The notes under the pieces are model-generated. The model saw nothing but the letters and a program-made list of their open reading frames with translations, was not told the DNA's origin and ran no database searches. This document shows positions 42,180-50,969 of a DNA stretch of 64,000 nt, piece by piece (positions within the stretch are counted from its first letter, which is position 1; each line of letters begins with the position of its first letter). A program made the translations under genes and the position numbers. The stretch spans positions 6,942,001-7,006,000 of the forward strand of contig NC_079889.1 in NCBI RefSeq assembly GCF_029227915.1, written 5' to 3'. Origin of the DNA: Hydractinia symbiolongicarpus (lineage: Eukaryota > Cnidaria > Hydrozoa > Anthoathecata > Hydractiniidae).

Positions 42180-43308
42180 ATGGATATTTACTCGTACAAT
42201 CCAAGGGCAAAATATGCAAATCATGGCAGGTATCTGGAACAGTTAAAAGGTGAAGATCTCACGGTCCAGGACATCGTAATAGACGCGAAGGGCTCGTCGT
42301 TCAAAGTAAAATTCCCAGATATTTTCGTGGACTATGTTTTCCATGCTAATCCTCCAATCAATGCTTGGAGCCATCATCCTTTCAACCTCTGGTCTACACA
42401 GCTGAACTTCGCGGTATTTTACACAACCTCGGCATGTGGTATCAGCATACAACATCTAAACTCCCCCTTGCCCCTTGTACGTGCTGTGTATCAGTTCCAT
42501 GTGTATCTTCAAATCCGTAAGATTCTGGAAGAATTGGAGGTACCGTTGCCTGGCTCCTCCCGATTTAATTCCACGAACAACCCTTTTAATATGAAAAAAA
42601 TTTAGACAACTGGCCAGTGAATTTGGAGTATCTCCAAATGAGCAGAAATAGAGGAATGAAACATTGTTCAGTAGTTGGCAAGCCAAACGTAAAGATATTC
42701 CTGGTGCAGGTCCTAGTTATGTTGATGAAAATTCCTGGTTCAGGTGTATAATAGAGAAAAGTCAGGGTCTTACACGTATCGGCATTGAAAAGTTGTCACA
42801 AAGCGTAAGATACTATGCCTACCTCATACTTGAGTCCCAAGCCGGGGCTAGATCAGGAGTAATTGGGAATGATTCTTCATCAATCGATGCTCAGCGGTTA
42901 TATATAACGAAATTTGAGGATATTATCAAGAGGCCCACGAATACAGCCAATGATATTGCGGAGTTTCAGAATGTTCTAAGGTATGCCCGAAGCAAAGTCG
43001 ACTTCTCGGTAGCTTATGGTGTATATATGATCCCCAGTGATATGAACCTGAGGATCGGGAATGTCACGAATAAAATATTAATCAGTCAAGATTACTTTAA
43101 TATTGGTGTTAACCCGACTATCAACGCTCCGCATGCTGTTGCCAAGCCCATACCAAGGAAGCACCAACGCCAGCCTTCCCAGCCACATATATCAGGGCAG
43201 CATCCCTCAGCAGCCTCATCGAAAGCAATATCTCACGAGGATACCAAGGCTACCATTAACACGGTCGGAGTAGGATTGATCATCGCATATATCTGGATGA
43301 AGAGATAA
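42180..43308 (+). pseudogene. Conserved Polinton structural protein (element 2), frameshifted
   Basis: It opens MDIYSYNPRAKYANHG, with FNLWSTQLNFAVFYTTSACG near residue 70. A frameshift in the A run at about 42591-42598 and an in-frame TAG near 42650 separate it from the second part (about 42664-43308). That part has FRCIIEKSQGLTRIGIEKL, ARSKVDFSVAYGVYMIPSD and a His/Pro/Gln-rich linker, and ends in a membrane helix (VGVGLIIAYIWMKR). This is the fuller copy of the gene seen at 33933-34853. Probably a virion protein with a membrane anchor; the exact role is unknown. Confidence 0.75.
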
Positions 43309-43310
43309 GC

Positions 43311-43334
43311 CTAGTATGTTTTTCAAAATACTAG
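43311..43334. terminator. Hairpin between convergent genes
   Basis: CTAGTAT and ATACTAG with a 10-base AT-rich loop fill the gap between the plus-strand stop (43308) and the minus-strand stop (43340). Confidence 0.5.
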
Positions 43335-43339
43335 ACTTT

Positions 43340-44583
43340 TCATCGATTCTTACTCCTATTACCTACATAAGCCACGACGATACCCACAGCTCCCGCAATT
43401 GCTAAATACAGATGTCTCGCAACAAACTCTACAACCTTGGCAGCTACCCTGAAAAAGAACGACACGATGGTACCAATGATTCCTGGGAGGGCGGCTCCCG
43501 CTTTGCCGGCAAGTTACTTCAGGAATTATCCCAATCTTTCCAATTGTTTTTAACGAAACATTTGCTACCACCACTTCCTCCCGCTGCACCTGATCCTGCT
43601 TCCCCACCACCACCTGTTAACGCCAGGACCAAGGTTGATATAAATAAGCCCACGGCTGAGACAATACTAGCGATAGTGATTCCCTGTTCCTTAAATAGAA
43701 TTGTCAATTTCTCCCGTAAGGATGTGTCATCTCCAGCTATTTTCATGAGGGTGTCTTTGATATTTTTTAGTTGACTGTGTATCTTGGTGGATAGTAAACC
43801 ATGGGCTTCCTTGACAGCCTTCCTCTGATCGCGTAGTCTCTCCAGATCCTCCTTAGTCTTGGCTAGATCCTTATCCTAGATTTTTTGTTGTTCCCTGGAG
43901 TATCCAGGTGTTGCTTTCTTCGCCTCCAACCTATTCACTTTAGCCTCTTGCTTAGTGATCTCACTATCGTAAAAGATAACTTTGCTCTTCAAATTCTTGA
44001 GATTACCACGTAAACTTTGAAGCTCGCGGTTTAATCCCCGTCTTTCGCGTTCATCGAATACATCCCCGCCAAAGGATGTATCCTCCATCAGGCTCTTCGT
44101 GTCATTGAGAACGTGCTCGAGTAGCGGCAACATTTCAATGTCACCTGACTTGTCCTCGATGATATCAATATCATTCAGAATCTTTCGGGCTTGTACTGGT
44201 GCATACTCTGTAAACCCCATTGCTTGTAGGCGATACTTCCCTATATTTTTTCGTATACCTCGATCCATATTCGTGATCACTTTTCCATCAAAAAGAAGCT
44301 GCCCTTCTTCATTCAAATCAAACATGTCGTACATTTTTGCAAGTGGCTGTTGACCTATCCTCTCGCTTAGATGTTTGTATAGCTCGTCAACTTTATTTTT
44401 TAGTAGGTCACTCCGTTGTTTCTCTAAACGATCACCCGGAACCCTACGGGGGCCTGGCAATTGTGTTTTATCTCGCAGGTTGATCCCTGGCGTGAAAGTT
44501 ATATCATCGTGAGGTGGAATATCGTCCTCAGGGGTAAAATTATTCATCTCTATGTCTGTGTAGCCTTCATTATCATATGACAT
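43340..44583 (-). pseudogene. Coiled-coil protein with hydrophobic C-terminus (element 2), interrupted
   Basis: Homologue of 28160-29412. It has an acidic N-terminus, a long coiled coil (44060-43800), then FKEQGITIASIVSAVGLFIS followed by a Gly-rich linker, and a tail with LPGIIGTIVSFFF and a membrane helix ending at 43340. An in-frame TAG lies at 43876-43878 and a frameshift lies near 43520. Both copies keep EQGITI and LPGII(G)xIVS, the likely functional core, which reads like a membrane-active amphipathic segment. Confidence 0.75.
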
Positions 44584-44616
44584 TGTTTATTTAAGCCCTC
44601 CAAAAACATATAATGA

Positions 44617-45897
44617 ATGTCAAATATATTTGGAAGTAAACTCAATCCCTATCATGAAGTAAAAACGATGCTGGGGATGAAAGGCCGCAAACAAAGGGTT
44701 AAGGTTAGTCATATACACAGCACAATCAATCAGAATGAGGACCTATACATTGATGTGCCTAACCTTGGTCATAATGACGTGATTTTCCCCGGTAGCCTGA
44801 AGTTGCTTTTCGACTTGGAGCTTACAGGTACCAACACTAAGCGTACTATTATTTCAAATATAGGCAAAGCTCTGGTACAGAGCCTCCGTATCACTTTGAA
44901 TGGGAACGAAATTCAAAACATACAAGATTTCAATGTACTCACGATATACCGCGATTTGTGGCTCCCCAAATTTGAGCGAGAGAATAATCTTATTCTACAG
45001 GACCTCGAAGGCAACGATGGAACAATCCGTGCGTTGCAGCTGAAGGCCAGTGACCACGTTGGTACGGATGAAGAAAAGGCGATTGCAGCAGCCTATGGAA
45101 ATACCTTCGCCATACCAATAGGAAAATGTTTCGAATTGACTAGGGATCTTCCCTTTTACCAGGCAGGTATCCACGATCGGCTACAGTTTGTACTGCATTT
45201 CGCGCCGTATGGTGACGTTACAAAGGATGTTGGTACAGCAGCATCTGGAAGCACAGCGGCAAAGGCCGCGGATTTCTCCTACAAGATCAGCAATATCTGC
45301 CTTGAATTTGACAAGGTGGTCAATGAAGAATTGGCAAATGCAATGATGTCGCGCTACATTCGTCTTGCGTTGCCCTATGAAAGAATCCTCCGCAGCAAGG
45401 TTGTGACCATGAAAAAGGCTGATACATCCTACAACCTACAACTGGATACCCCTGCGAAAAGTCTCAAAGGTATCTTACTGCTATTTCAGGACCCCGGTGT
45501 CGTTAAGTCATATGCTGGAAATAATGAAAAATTTTATAATCCTGGCATATCGTCGGTCAGTGTGACTGTGGAGGGCGAACCAAACTAACTGTATTCACAT
45601 GCTATGCTCCCACGGGATCACATGGAGCAAATGGTTGTTTTGCTAGGGTATCATGACAGCATTGTGACCATAGGTCAATTTTTTACAGAACGGTACGCAT
45701 TGTTCCTGGACTTTCGTAGCAGTCCTGATCACAGCTTACATGGTTCTGGTAGGCCTCTACGAAGGCTTAGTGATGGCATTACTTTGCACATGACGAAAAA
45801 AGCGGACGGCGCAGGTGATATTCGCGGCTATGTGTATTTGTTGATGGACGGTCAAATCAACATTTTAGATGGGCGATTTCACAGCCTCGAGTATTAG
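44617..45897 (+). pseudogene. Major capsid protein candidate (element 2), one in-frame stop
   Basis: A frame of 427 codons with a single TAA at 45586-45588. Landmarks are GSKLNPYHEVK, VPNLGHNDVIFPGS, FYQAGIHDRLQFVLHFAP, DTPAKSLKGILLLFQDPG and, past the stop, FFTERYALFLDFRSS and SLHGSGRPL. These align along the whole length with 31977-33296 despite strong divergence. The ATG at 44617 gives the family N-terminus. It is divergent from the coiled-coil gene with 33 bp between them. Confidence 0.75.
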
Positions 45898-45911
45898 TGC
45901 AGCAAAAATTG

Positions 45912-45936
45912 TTTTATAGGCCTTAGGTCTATAAAA
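45912..45936. terminator. Hairpin between the MCP and MASI-type genes
   Basis: TTTTATAG and CTATAAAA, extended inward by CCT/AGG across one G-T mismatch, form a stem of about 12 bp just before the next ATG at 45940. It could end the MCP transcript or start the next one. Confidence 0.5.
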
Positions 45937-45939
45937 TAA

Positions 45940-46338
45940 ATGGCAAGCATTGCAGTTCTAGCTGGAGGCGCTCTTATAAACGCCCTCGCGTTCAGCGGTA
46001 GTAACTATTTGTTCAACAAATTCTCAAGTCATGGTGAGGCCGAGCCCAAACGCCACGATCGAGCGGTCGAAAAACTGCAGGCTGCTCAAGAACAGTGGGT
46101 ACGCGATAGGCAAGCGAAGATTGATGCTTACAATAAGAGACATGAGGAACAAAGGCAAGCTGGTGAAGATTTGAAGGAACTCGACCAAGGTATACGAGAA
46201 TACTTTATCACGACCATAGAGCGTGCTCCGAAGCTATCAGATTTTTACACACCGAGCAAGAAACAACAAAATGGTGAGCTAACGTTTATCCTTGGATCAT
46301 TAGCCATTTTGGGGTTTGCGGCTTACAAATACATGTAA
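45940..46338 (+). CDS. Conserved Polinton membrane/coiled-coil protein, MASI type (element 2)
   Basis: A 132-residue counterpart of 29469-29894. It has hydrophobic MASIAVLAGGALINALAFSG, a charged helix with KRHDRAVEKLQAAQEQW, the block LSDFYTPSK, and a C-terminal membrane helix (LTFILGSLAILGFAAY). The frame is intact. In element 2 it stands between MCP and integrase on the same strand, whereas in Polinton 1 it lies with the small membrane genes. Function unknown. Confidence 0.78.
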   Translation: MASIAVLAGGALINALAFSGSNYLFNKFSSHGEAEPKRHDRAVEKLQAAQEQWVRDRQAKIDAYNKRHEEQRQAGEDLKELDQGIREYFITTIERAPKLSDFYTPSKKQQNGELTFILGSLAILGFAAYKYM

Positions 46339-46340
46339 TA

Positions 46341-46361
46341 AATATGTGAAAATCACATATT
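46341..46361. terminator. Hairpin after the MASI-type gene, overlapping the integrase start
   Basis: AATATGTG and CACATATT form an 8-bp stem with a 5-base loop, 2 bases after the stop. It also contains an ATG-TGA in the integrase frame, so the hairpin may have replaced or damaged the integrase start. Confidence 0.5.
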
Positions 46362-47345
46362 GTTACTCCGGAAGAAGCCGAAAAGCTAAGTCAAGTATAC
46401 TACCAGCCTTCACATCTATGGACCGGAAGGAAAGCAATTGTGATACTCGCTGAGAAATCTGGTCTTTCCAAAAAGAGAGTCTTTCACTGGCTATCTAATC
46501 AGTTGCTCTGGCTCAGACATATCAAAGGCCCTAAACGTATCAATTACCTGCATTTCACCATCACGAAACCCAATGAGATGCACCAATTCGACTTGCTTTA
46601 CATGCCTCATGACAAGCTGTATGGTAATACATACAAGTATATCCTCACGGGTATTGACGTGGCCTCAAGGTATAAGGTAGCGCGGCCGTTACGTACCAAA
46701 AAGGCCAGGGAAGTTGCGGAGATGCTCAAGGATATTTATAAAGCAGGACCTCTCAAATATCCGAGTATATTTCAATGCGATAACGGCTCGGAATTCAAGT
46801 GGGATGTGAGTAAGTTGTTGGAGAGCCAAGTTGTTGAGATTAAACGGGCAACTAACAAGTACCACCATATTTTTACGGCGTTCGTGGAGTCCTACAACAA
46901 GGTGCTTGCGGAAAGATTGTTCAAGCCTCAAGATGCGCAAGAATTGGTCACTGACAAACAGAGTACCACATGGGTGAAACACCTATATAATATTGTAAAA
47001 ATTACGAACAACACCAAGACCGTAATGATTGATATGAAACCTTCAACGGCCATCAAACTAGATGAAGTACCGCTTGCAAATGAGAAGCACCCGGAGGAAA
47101 AACCGTTACCTGATGATGGTTTATATTTGTACTTGCTGCAACCCGGCGAGGAACATGGGGATCAAAAAAGACGTGCGACGGATGCCTATTGGATCAAAAA
47201 GACGTACAGGCTGGATCGTATCGTAACCGGTACACGCCTCCTATATTATTTGGAAGAGGGGCCCTCGCGTAATTTCGTATCAGAGGAATTAATGTGGATT
47301 CCCGAGGGTACCTCGGCTCCCCCAGACCATGTGAAAGAATGGTAA
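46350..47345 (+). pseudogene. DDE integrase (element 2), no usable start seen
   Basis: Open from 46350 to 47345. It has HIVTPEEAEKLSQVYY at the N-terminus, the catalytic blocks MHQFDLLYMP, IFQCDNGSEF and TAFVESYNK in D,D-35-E spacing, and a C-terminal barrel with LLQPGEEHGDQKRRATD. The in-frame ATG at 46344 is followed at once by TGA, and the next plausible start is an internal GTG at 46440, past the N-terminal segment. Otherwise undamaged. Closely related in layout to the integrase at 54747. Confidence 0.85.
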
Positions 47346-47355
47346 TATTTCTCGA

Positions 47356-47382
47356 TTTTTGTGTGTTCATAACACACAAAAA
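47356..47382. terminator. Hairpin between convergent integrase and BRO genes
   Basis: TTTTTGTGTGTT and AACACACAAAAA form a perfect 12-bp stem with a 3-base loop, 10 bases after the integrase stop and 7 before the BRO stop. It is the best-formed hairpin of the set. Confidence 0.6.
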
Positions 47383-47389
47383 CGTTTGC

Positions 47390-48121
47390 CTAATCTTCTA
47401 GTGCTGTATCACCCAAATCGTACAAATCATCGTGGGTAAGATCAATAAGCCTGAAGTAGCAAATATAGCGATGCATATGTCCTTCCTCTTCAAACCGATT
47501 AAAGGCATGAATGCCATTGGCGTTATCGATAACAACGATCTCTTCAGACCCATCGTCTTTTCTTTAAAATACCACGGCGTTGAACGTGTGCACAGTAATA
47601 TGGAAGATGGTGGTACTTATCATCCTCGGGGTTAGTATGTTTGCGAAAAATCATAATTACATTATCCTTGCCCACATCATAGGCATGTGGCACATATCTC
47701 TGACGGAGTCCTACAATTTCCAATGTCCTTGATCGAGCTGGTGTTCTCGCTCCTTCAGGTCATCAGTGAGCATTGCCAGGGCTTGACGATGTTCTTCGAT
47801 TTCATTTTGTATTTTTTCCACACCTCTTTTAGTTAGCCATTTCATGATCTCAATAGCCCTTGGTTTTCGAAATCTATGTACAATCTCTAATGTACCATTC
47901 AATGTCACGAAAGCCTCGTCTCCGGTTACTTCCTTGGACAGTGCGTCTAACGCACCCTCTGTTATCTCATGACAAGGCGTGGTTTTTACGTCTCTGTATG
48001 TCGCTTTTATATCAACAATACCCAGAAATCATCCCAGATCACCATGTTTAAACATTGGTTGGTCCTGATTGTTTACCAATATCTCAATGGTAGGCAATGT
48101 GTTAAATAAGGTAAGTGACAT
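47390..48121 (-). pseudogene. BRO-family protein (element 2), interrupted
   Basis: The N-terminus, from the ATG at 48121, reads as a Bro-N domain: QDQPMFKHGDLG, FLGIVDIKATYRD, DEAFVTLNGTLEIVHRF and PRAIEIMKWLTKRGVEKIQ. An in-frame TGA follows GDLG. A coiled coil comes next. After frameshifts near 47710 and 47580 a C-terminal domain follows with RQRYVPHAYDVGKDNVIMIF and DNANGIHAFNRFEEEGHMH, ending at 47390. Bro-N proteins are DNA-binding proteins of large DNA viruses and phages. Within Polintons a regulatory role is the natural guess. Confidence 0.75.
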
Positions 48122-48131
48122 TTTATTTGAT

Positions 48132-48320
48132 TTACATTACCCGAACCAGGGTCCATATCATTAGGACAGATATGAAAAAATACTTAGTATTCCTTTCCCT
48201 ATATAGTGATTCACGAAGCTCCTCCTGGAGGGCCTCTAATTGAGATTCCAGATAAGGGATGCGATGCATTTCTTCATGGCAAGCAGCCAGCTGATTTTCT
48301 AATGTTCTGATATATGACAT
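48132..48320 (-). CDS. 62-residue coiled-coil membrane protein (element 2)
   Basis: MSYIRTLENQLAACHEEM starts a heptad-patterned helix (residues 5-45), followed by a membrane helix (FFISVLMIWTLV). The ATG follows the ATPase stop with no gap (TGAATG), which supports it as a real gene. It resembles a small spanin- or holin-sized protein in layout only. No copy is seen in the other elements. Confidence 0.55.
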   Translation of the reverse strand: MSYIRTLENQLAACHEEMHRIPYLESQLEALQEELRESLYRERNTKYFFISVLMIWTLVRVM

Positions 48321-48919
48321 TCATATAAGAATTTTCCATACTCTGGGGTACTCGAGACGAATATACAAACACGCGTGCTTGGTTCCCCTCAACTTATTTT
48401 TGATCGACTCCCAGTCGTCTATTAAATTTGATTCATCATCTACCAACTTCATATCACTCTTTTCATGCGGGTACCACATGAAGGGCTGTTTTTTCTGGCG
48501 CCTGAGATTTTTCGGAATTGCCGTGTATGATTGAGTCAAGAGCCATAGTGAGTGCCTTCGATGTCAACCAGATATTGCCAACTCGAGCAAGGGTTGCCTT
48601 CGTTTGTCGAGAGATTCATCGGCAATCATATCATCGATGATTAAGAGCGTGCCTTCACCCGCCAGCAGAGACGACAGTTTTTCGATCTATTCGAACAAAT
48701 TATCTCGTGGATTTATCAAAAACACATAGTCATCCTTCCACAGTGAGGATCTCTCCAGGTAAGTGGCATTAAACGAATTGTTGGGCACAAAACTACTATG
48801 TTTTCAAAATGTCCCCGATAATCGTTCTCGAGCAAGTCCAGGACTCTTTGCGTTTTTCCGCATCCCGTCGGTTCTGTGAATATTGTAGTGCATGGATCTC
48901 TGACAATATCAAGAGTCAT
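48321..48919 (-). pseudogene. DNA-packaging ATPase (element 2), interrupted
   Basis: It has EPTGCGKTQRV (an intact Walker A Lys-Thr), IVVLCPTIR, TLLIIDDMIADE (Walker B) and LLTQSYTAIPKNLRRQ. Breaks: a frameshift near 48775, an in-frame TAG near 48691 and an in-frame TGA near 48570. Start chosen at the ATG at 48919. Of the three ATPases in the window this is the only one with a canonical Walker A, yet it has the most breaks. Confidence 0.85.
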
Positions 48920-48926
48920 TTTATTC

Positions 48927-48954
48927 TTCGTATATACCACGTGGTATATACGAA
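48927..48954. terminator. 28-bp perfect palindrome
   Basis: TTCGTATATACCAC is followed directly by its reverse complement, with no loop. It lies between the stop of the small membrane gene (48967) and the ATPase start (48919), so it could be a terminator, a dyad binding site (core CACGTG) or both. Confidence 0.5.
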
Positions 48955-48966
48955 ATTTGCATGTGC

Positions 48967-49209
48967 TTACTTAGGTGGCATCATGGAACGCTTATACCAG
49001 CCTTGTTTTATTGCGTAATCGTCAAATAAGATCGCACCAGTAATATATCCAGCGAGCTTAAGCCCATCCTCCAGATCCATTTTCGCGCCTGGTCTTGAAA
49101 CCACTAGTGCCTTTTTGGCACCTAATGCTAATACGATCGTATATGATACTAATCTCACGGACTCCCATAAAGAATCTACAACCTCTTTCTGATATTCTTT
49201 GCTGCTCAT
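48967..49209 (-). CDS. Small membrane protein, DLED type (element 2)
   Basis: An 80-residue counterpart of 30060-30287. It has a membrane helix (LVSYTIVLALGAKKALVV), then KMDLEDGLKLAGYITGAIL and a basic end. The frame is intact. Located two genes upstream of nothing else than the ATPase, as in the other elements, it belongs to the packaging/membrane cluster. Confidence 0.72.
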   Translation of the reverse strand: MSSKEYQKEVVDSLWESVRLVSYTIVLALGAKKALVVSRPGAKMDLEDGLKLAGYITGAILFDDYAIKQGWYKRSMMPPK

Positions 49210-49224
49210 GCTTTATTATAGGGC

Positions 49225-49549
49225 TCATCGCATACGGAAAATATCAATTTCGTTGTTGAATTTTTGCTGAACCGCTGGTGCAATCTGCTGGGTACCCGCA
49301 GGGTTACGGAGAAAATATATGAGACCTCCGGTACATGCGATTATTGCAATAAGGCCTCCAACAATGTATACACCACTGCTTGACTGTACAGAACTCACTC
49401 CAGAAGAGGTTTTGACTGACTGGAGGTTGCCTTAGTTCTTCCTTCCTCTTCTTCATCAGTGCGACCAACCTATGACATTGGGCTACTCTACCAGTATGCT
49501 TCACTGGTTTTGTTATTACCCTCTCTTCTTGCGATTGTTCGTTGCTCAT
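49225..49549 (-). pseudogene. KHTGRVAQ-type membrane protein (element 2), frameshifted
   Basis: It opens MSNEQSQEERVITKPVKHTG. After a frameshift at about 49430 the second half reads SSGVYIVGGLIAIIACTGGL, a membrane helix, followed by a polar tail ending DIFRMR at 49225. It matches 58862-59224 in layout and in the ERVITKPxKHxGRVAQ block. Confidence 0.68.
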
Positions 49550-49575
49550 TTTTAATAAGCCGCGAGACTTATAAA

Positions 49576-49899
49576 TCACTTTCCTTTTACAGAAAGATGG
49601 AGGGATAGACCCTGTTCCTCAAGGATTTCTATAGTCTCTTTTATCCCCGTGATTATAGCCTCGGGAGTATTTAAATCTCTCTCAAAGTATCTCAGGAACT
49701 CCCTTAATGTTATGGGTTCTTTCTTGGGTGGAGCTATTCCAAGCTTCCTCTGTTGGCGGTTCCATTCGGCTAGTCTCTTACCTGCCGCAACCCTTCCCGG
49801 GTGTTTTTTGTTTACTTCAACAATTTTTTCAATGGTCTCGGTTTGTTGTTGGTTGATAAAAATACTACACGCGCTGCTCATCTGTTTGTTGCTCTCCAT
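49576..49899 (-). CDS. KHPGRVAAGKRLAEWN-type soluble protein (element 2)
   Basis: About 107 residues from the ATG at 49899. It carries NKKHPGRVAAGKRLAEWNRQ, the same basic motif as 30332-30748, but then a helical region (LREFLRYFERDL, IIEILEEQG-like) and no membrane helix. Element 2 therefore has two genes with this motif side by side, one soluble and one membrane-anchored. Function unknown. Confidence 0.6.
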   Translation of the reverse strand: MESNKQMSSACSIFINQQQTETIEKIVEVNKKHPGRVAAGKRLAEWNRQQRKLGIAPPKKEPITLREFLRYFERDLNTPEAIITGIKETIEILEEQGLSLHLSVKGK

Positions 49900-49957
49900 T
49901 AACCTTCCCATAAACACCTTGGACATTGAGACCCGCCGCAACACATACAAATCTGAT

Positions 49958-50374
49958 TTAGGACAATAGTTGACTGTTGTTCCAACCATGATCCACGTAC
50001 TGACATAGCGTAATCTCGTATTTACCATCATCGTCACCATTAAAGCGGATCGCTATTTTATAATCAGAAGAATCAAATGATATAATCTCCGGATTAGAAT
50101 TTTGCACCTTGGTGCGTAATATGATTTGACCCAGCTTGGGAATAACATGCCTCAATGTAAAGTACACGCTTGCTATACTTTCACCATCGCTGGGGTCAAT
50201 AGTAACGTCTTCAATATCCACATCCGAAATACTCAATCCAATACCTAGGATGTGGGAAGACGTGTCTATATACATCTGTCGTAGCTGGGTATAAACATAC
50301 CCTATTATATTTCCAAGACACGAAGGTGGAATAACAATATTTTTAAAGAGCCTTGTTTCCAATTCTTCAAACAT
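49958..50374 (-). CDS. Possible RNA polymerase Rpb7-like protein (element 2)
   Basis: A 138-residue protein from the ATG at 50374, overlapping the upstream gene by 8 bp. The N-terminal 80 residues follow the pattern of Rpb7/RpoE N-terminal domains by eye: a strand with IVIPPSCLG, a long helix (VYTQLRQMYIDT), a strand pair around LGIGLSISDVDIED, then DPSDGESIASVYFTLRHVIP and KLGQII, where Rpb7 proteins turn into their S1/OB domain. The C-terminal part (about 80-138) could be a degenerate OB fold. Large DNA viruses encode Rpb7, but I know of none described in Polintons. Resemblance is remote and needs profile searching. Neither other element has it. Confidence 0.4.
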   Translation of the reverse strand: MFEELETRLFKNIVIPPSCLGNIIGYVYTQLRQMYIDTSSHILGIGLSISDVDIEDVTIDPSDGESIASVYFTLRHVIPKLGQIILRTKVQNSNPEIISFDSSDYKIAIRFNGDDDGKYEITLCQYVDHGWNNSQLLS

Positions 50375-50954
50375 TCTTTTCCTCCTCAATTTCTCTCTTC
50401 TCTTCAATGGACTTTGAGATCTGAGTATGATTAAGGGTATGGGCAGCAATGAGTAAAGGTGCGAGGAACTTGACGAATGCTGTATAGACGAGGATTCCTA
50501 GATTTGCCATACTATCCCTGATAATAGGATCTTCCTCGATATCCCGCCTTAGACCTTCAGGGCTATCGATAGACAACATGTTGCTAACAGCTTTGGTATA
50601 CATTCTTATAACATAGGTACTGAGAGCTTTGGCAGTCTTCTCTCCTTTCTCCTGTAGCTCGCGTTCAATAAAATCATTATAAATTTTGTCAATGACCTCA
50701 GGTGAAGCTTTGGCGTCCAGGAACGCCTCTGTACATTTTTTAGGCAGTAAGTGTGCTTTACCTTGCCGTATCGCATCCTTTAAAGCCTGGCGCTTGCATA
50801 TAGGTTTTTGATCAACGCCCTCCGCTGGAGTATCGACATCGAAAATATCAACGAGATTTTTCATGTTTATTATTACCCGTCTATATTTCAAATAACCGAG
50901 AATGATTAAAACATATGGGAGCAATATAGCGATAAATAGCAATACATCCTCCAT
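50367..50954 (-). CDS. Conserved helical Polinton protein with N-terminal membrane helix (element 2)
   Basis: A 195-residue protein. It has an N-terminal membrane helix (VLLFIAILLPYVLIILGYL), then a soluble region matching 30708-31205: HLLPKKCTEAF, KALSTYVIRMYTKAVSNML, DPIIRDSMANLGILVYTAFVKF. The internal Met near residue 31 corresponds to the start of the separate soluble protein in Polinton 1. The frame is intact. Confidence 0.72.
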   Translation of the reverse strand: MEDVLLFIAILLPYVLIILGYLKYRRVIINMKNLVDIFDVDTPAEGVDQKPICKRQALKDAIRQGKAHLLPKKCTEAFLDAKASPEVIDKIYNDFIERELQEKGEKTAKALSTYVIRMYTKAVSNMLSIDSPEGLRRDIEEDPIIRDSMANLGILVYTAFVKFLAPLLIAAHTLNHTQISKSIEEKREIEEEKNV

Positions 50955-50969
50955 TTTTTTATTTCTCCT

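Noticed and set aside
43412-43774. Plus-strand frame of 120 codons opposite the coiled-coil gene
   Set aside because: Pro-rich antisense of the Gly-rich linker; the minus-strand family match is clear.
48132-48320. Phage-type spanin or holin
   Set aside because: Size and single membrane helix alone are not evidence, and the context is an animal Polinton.
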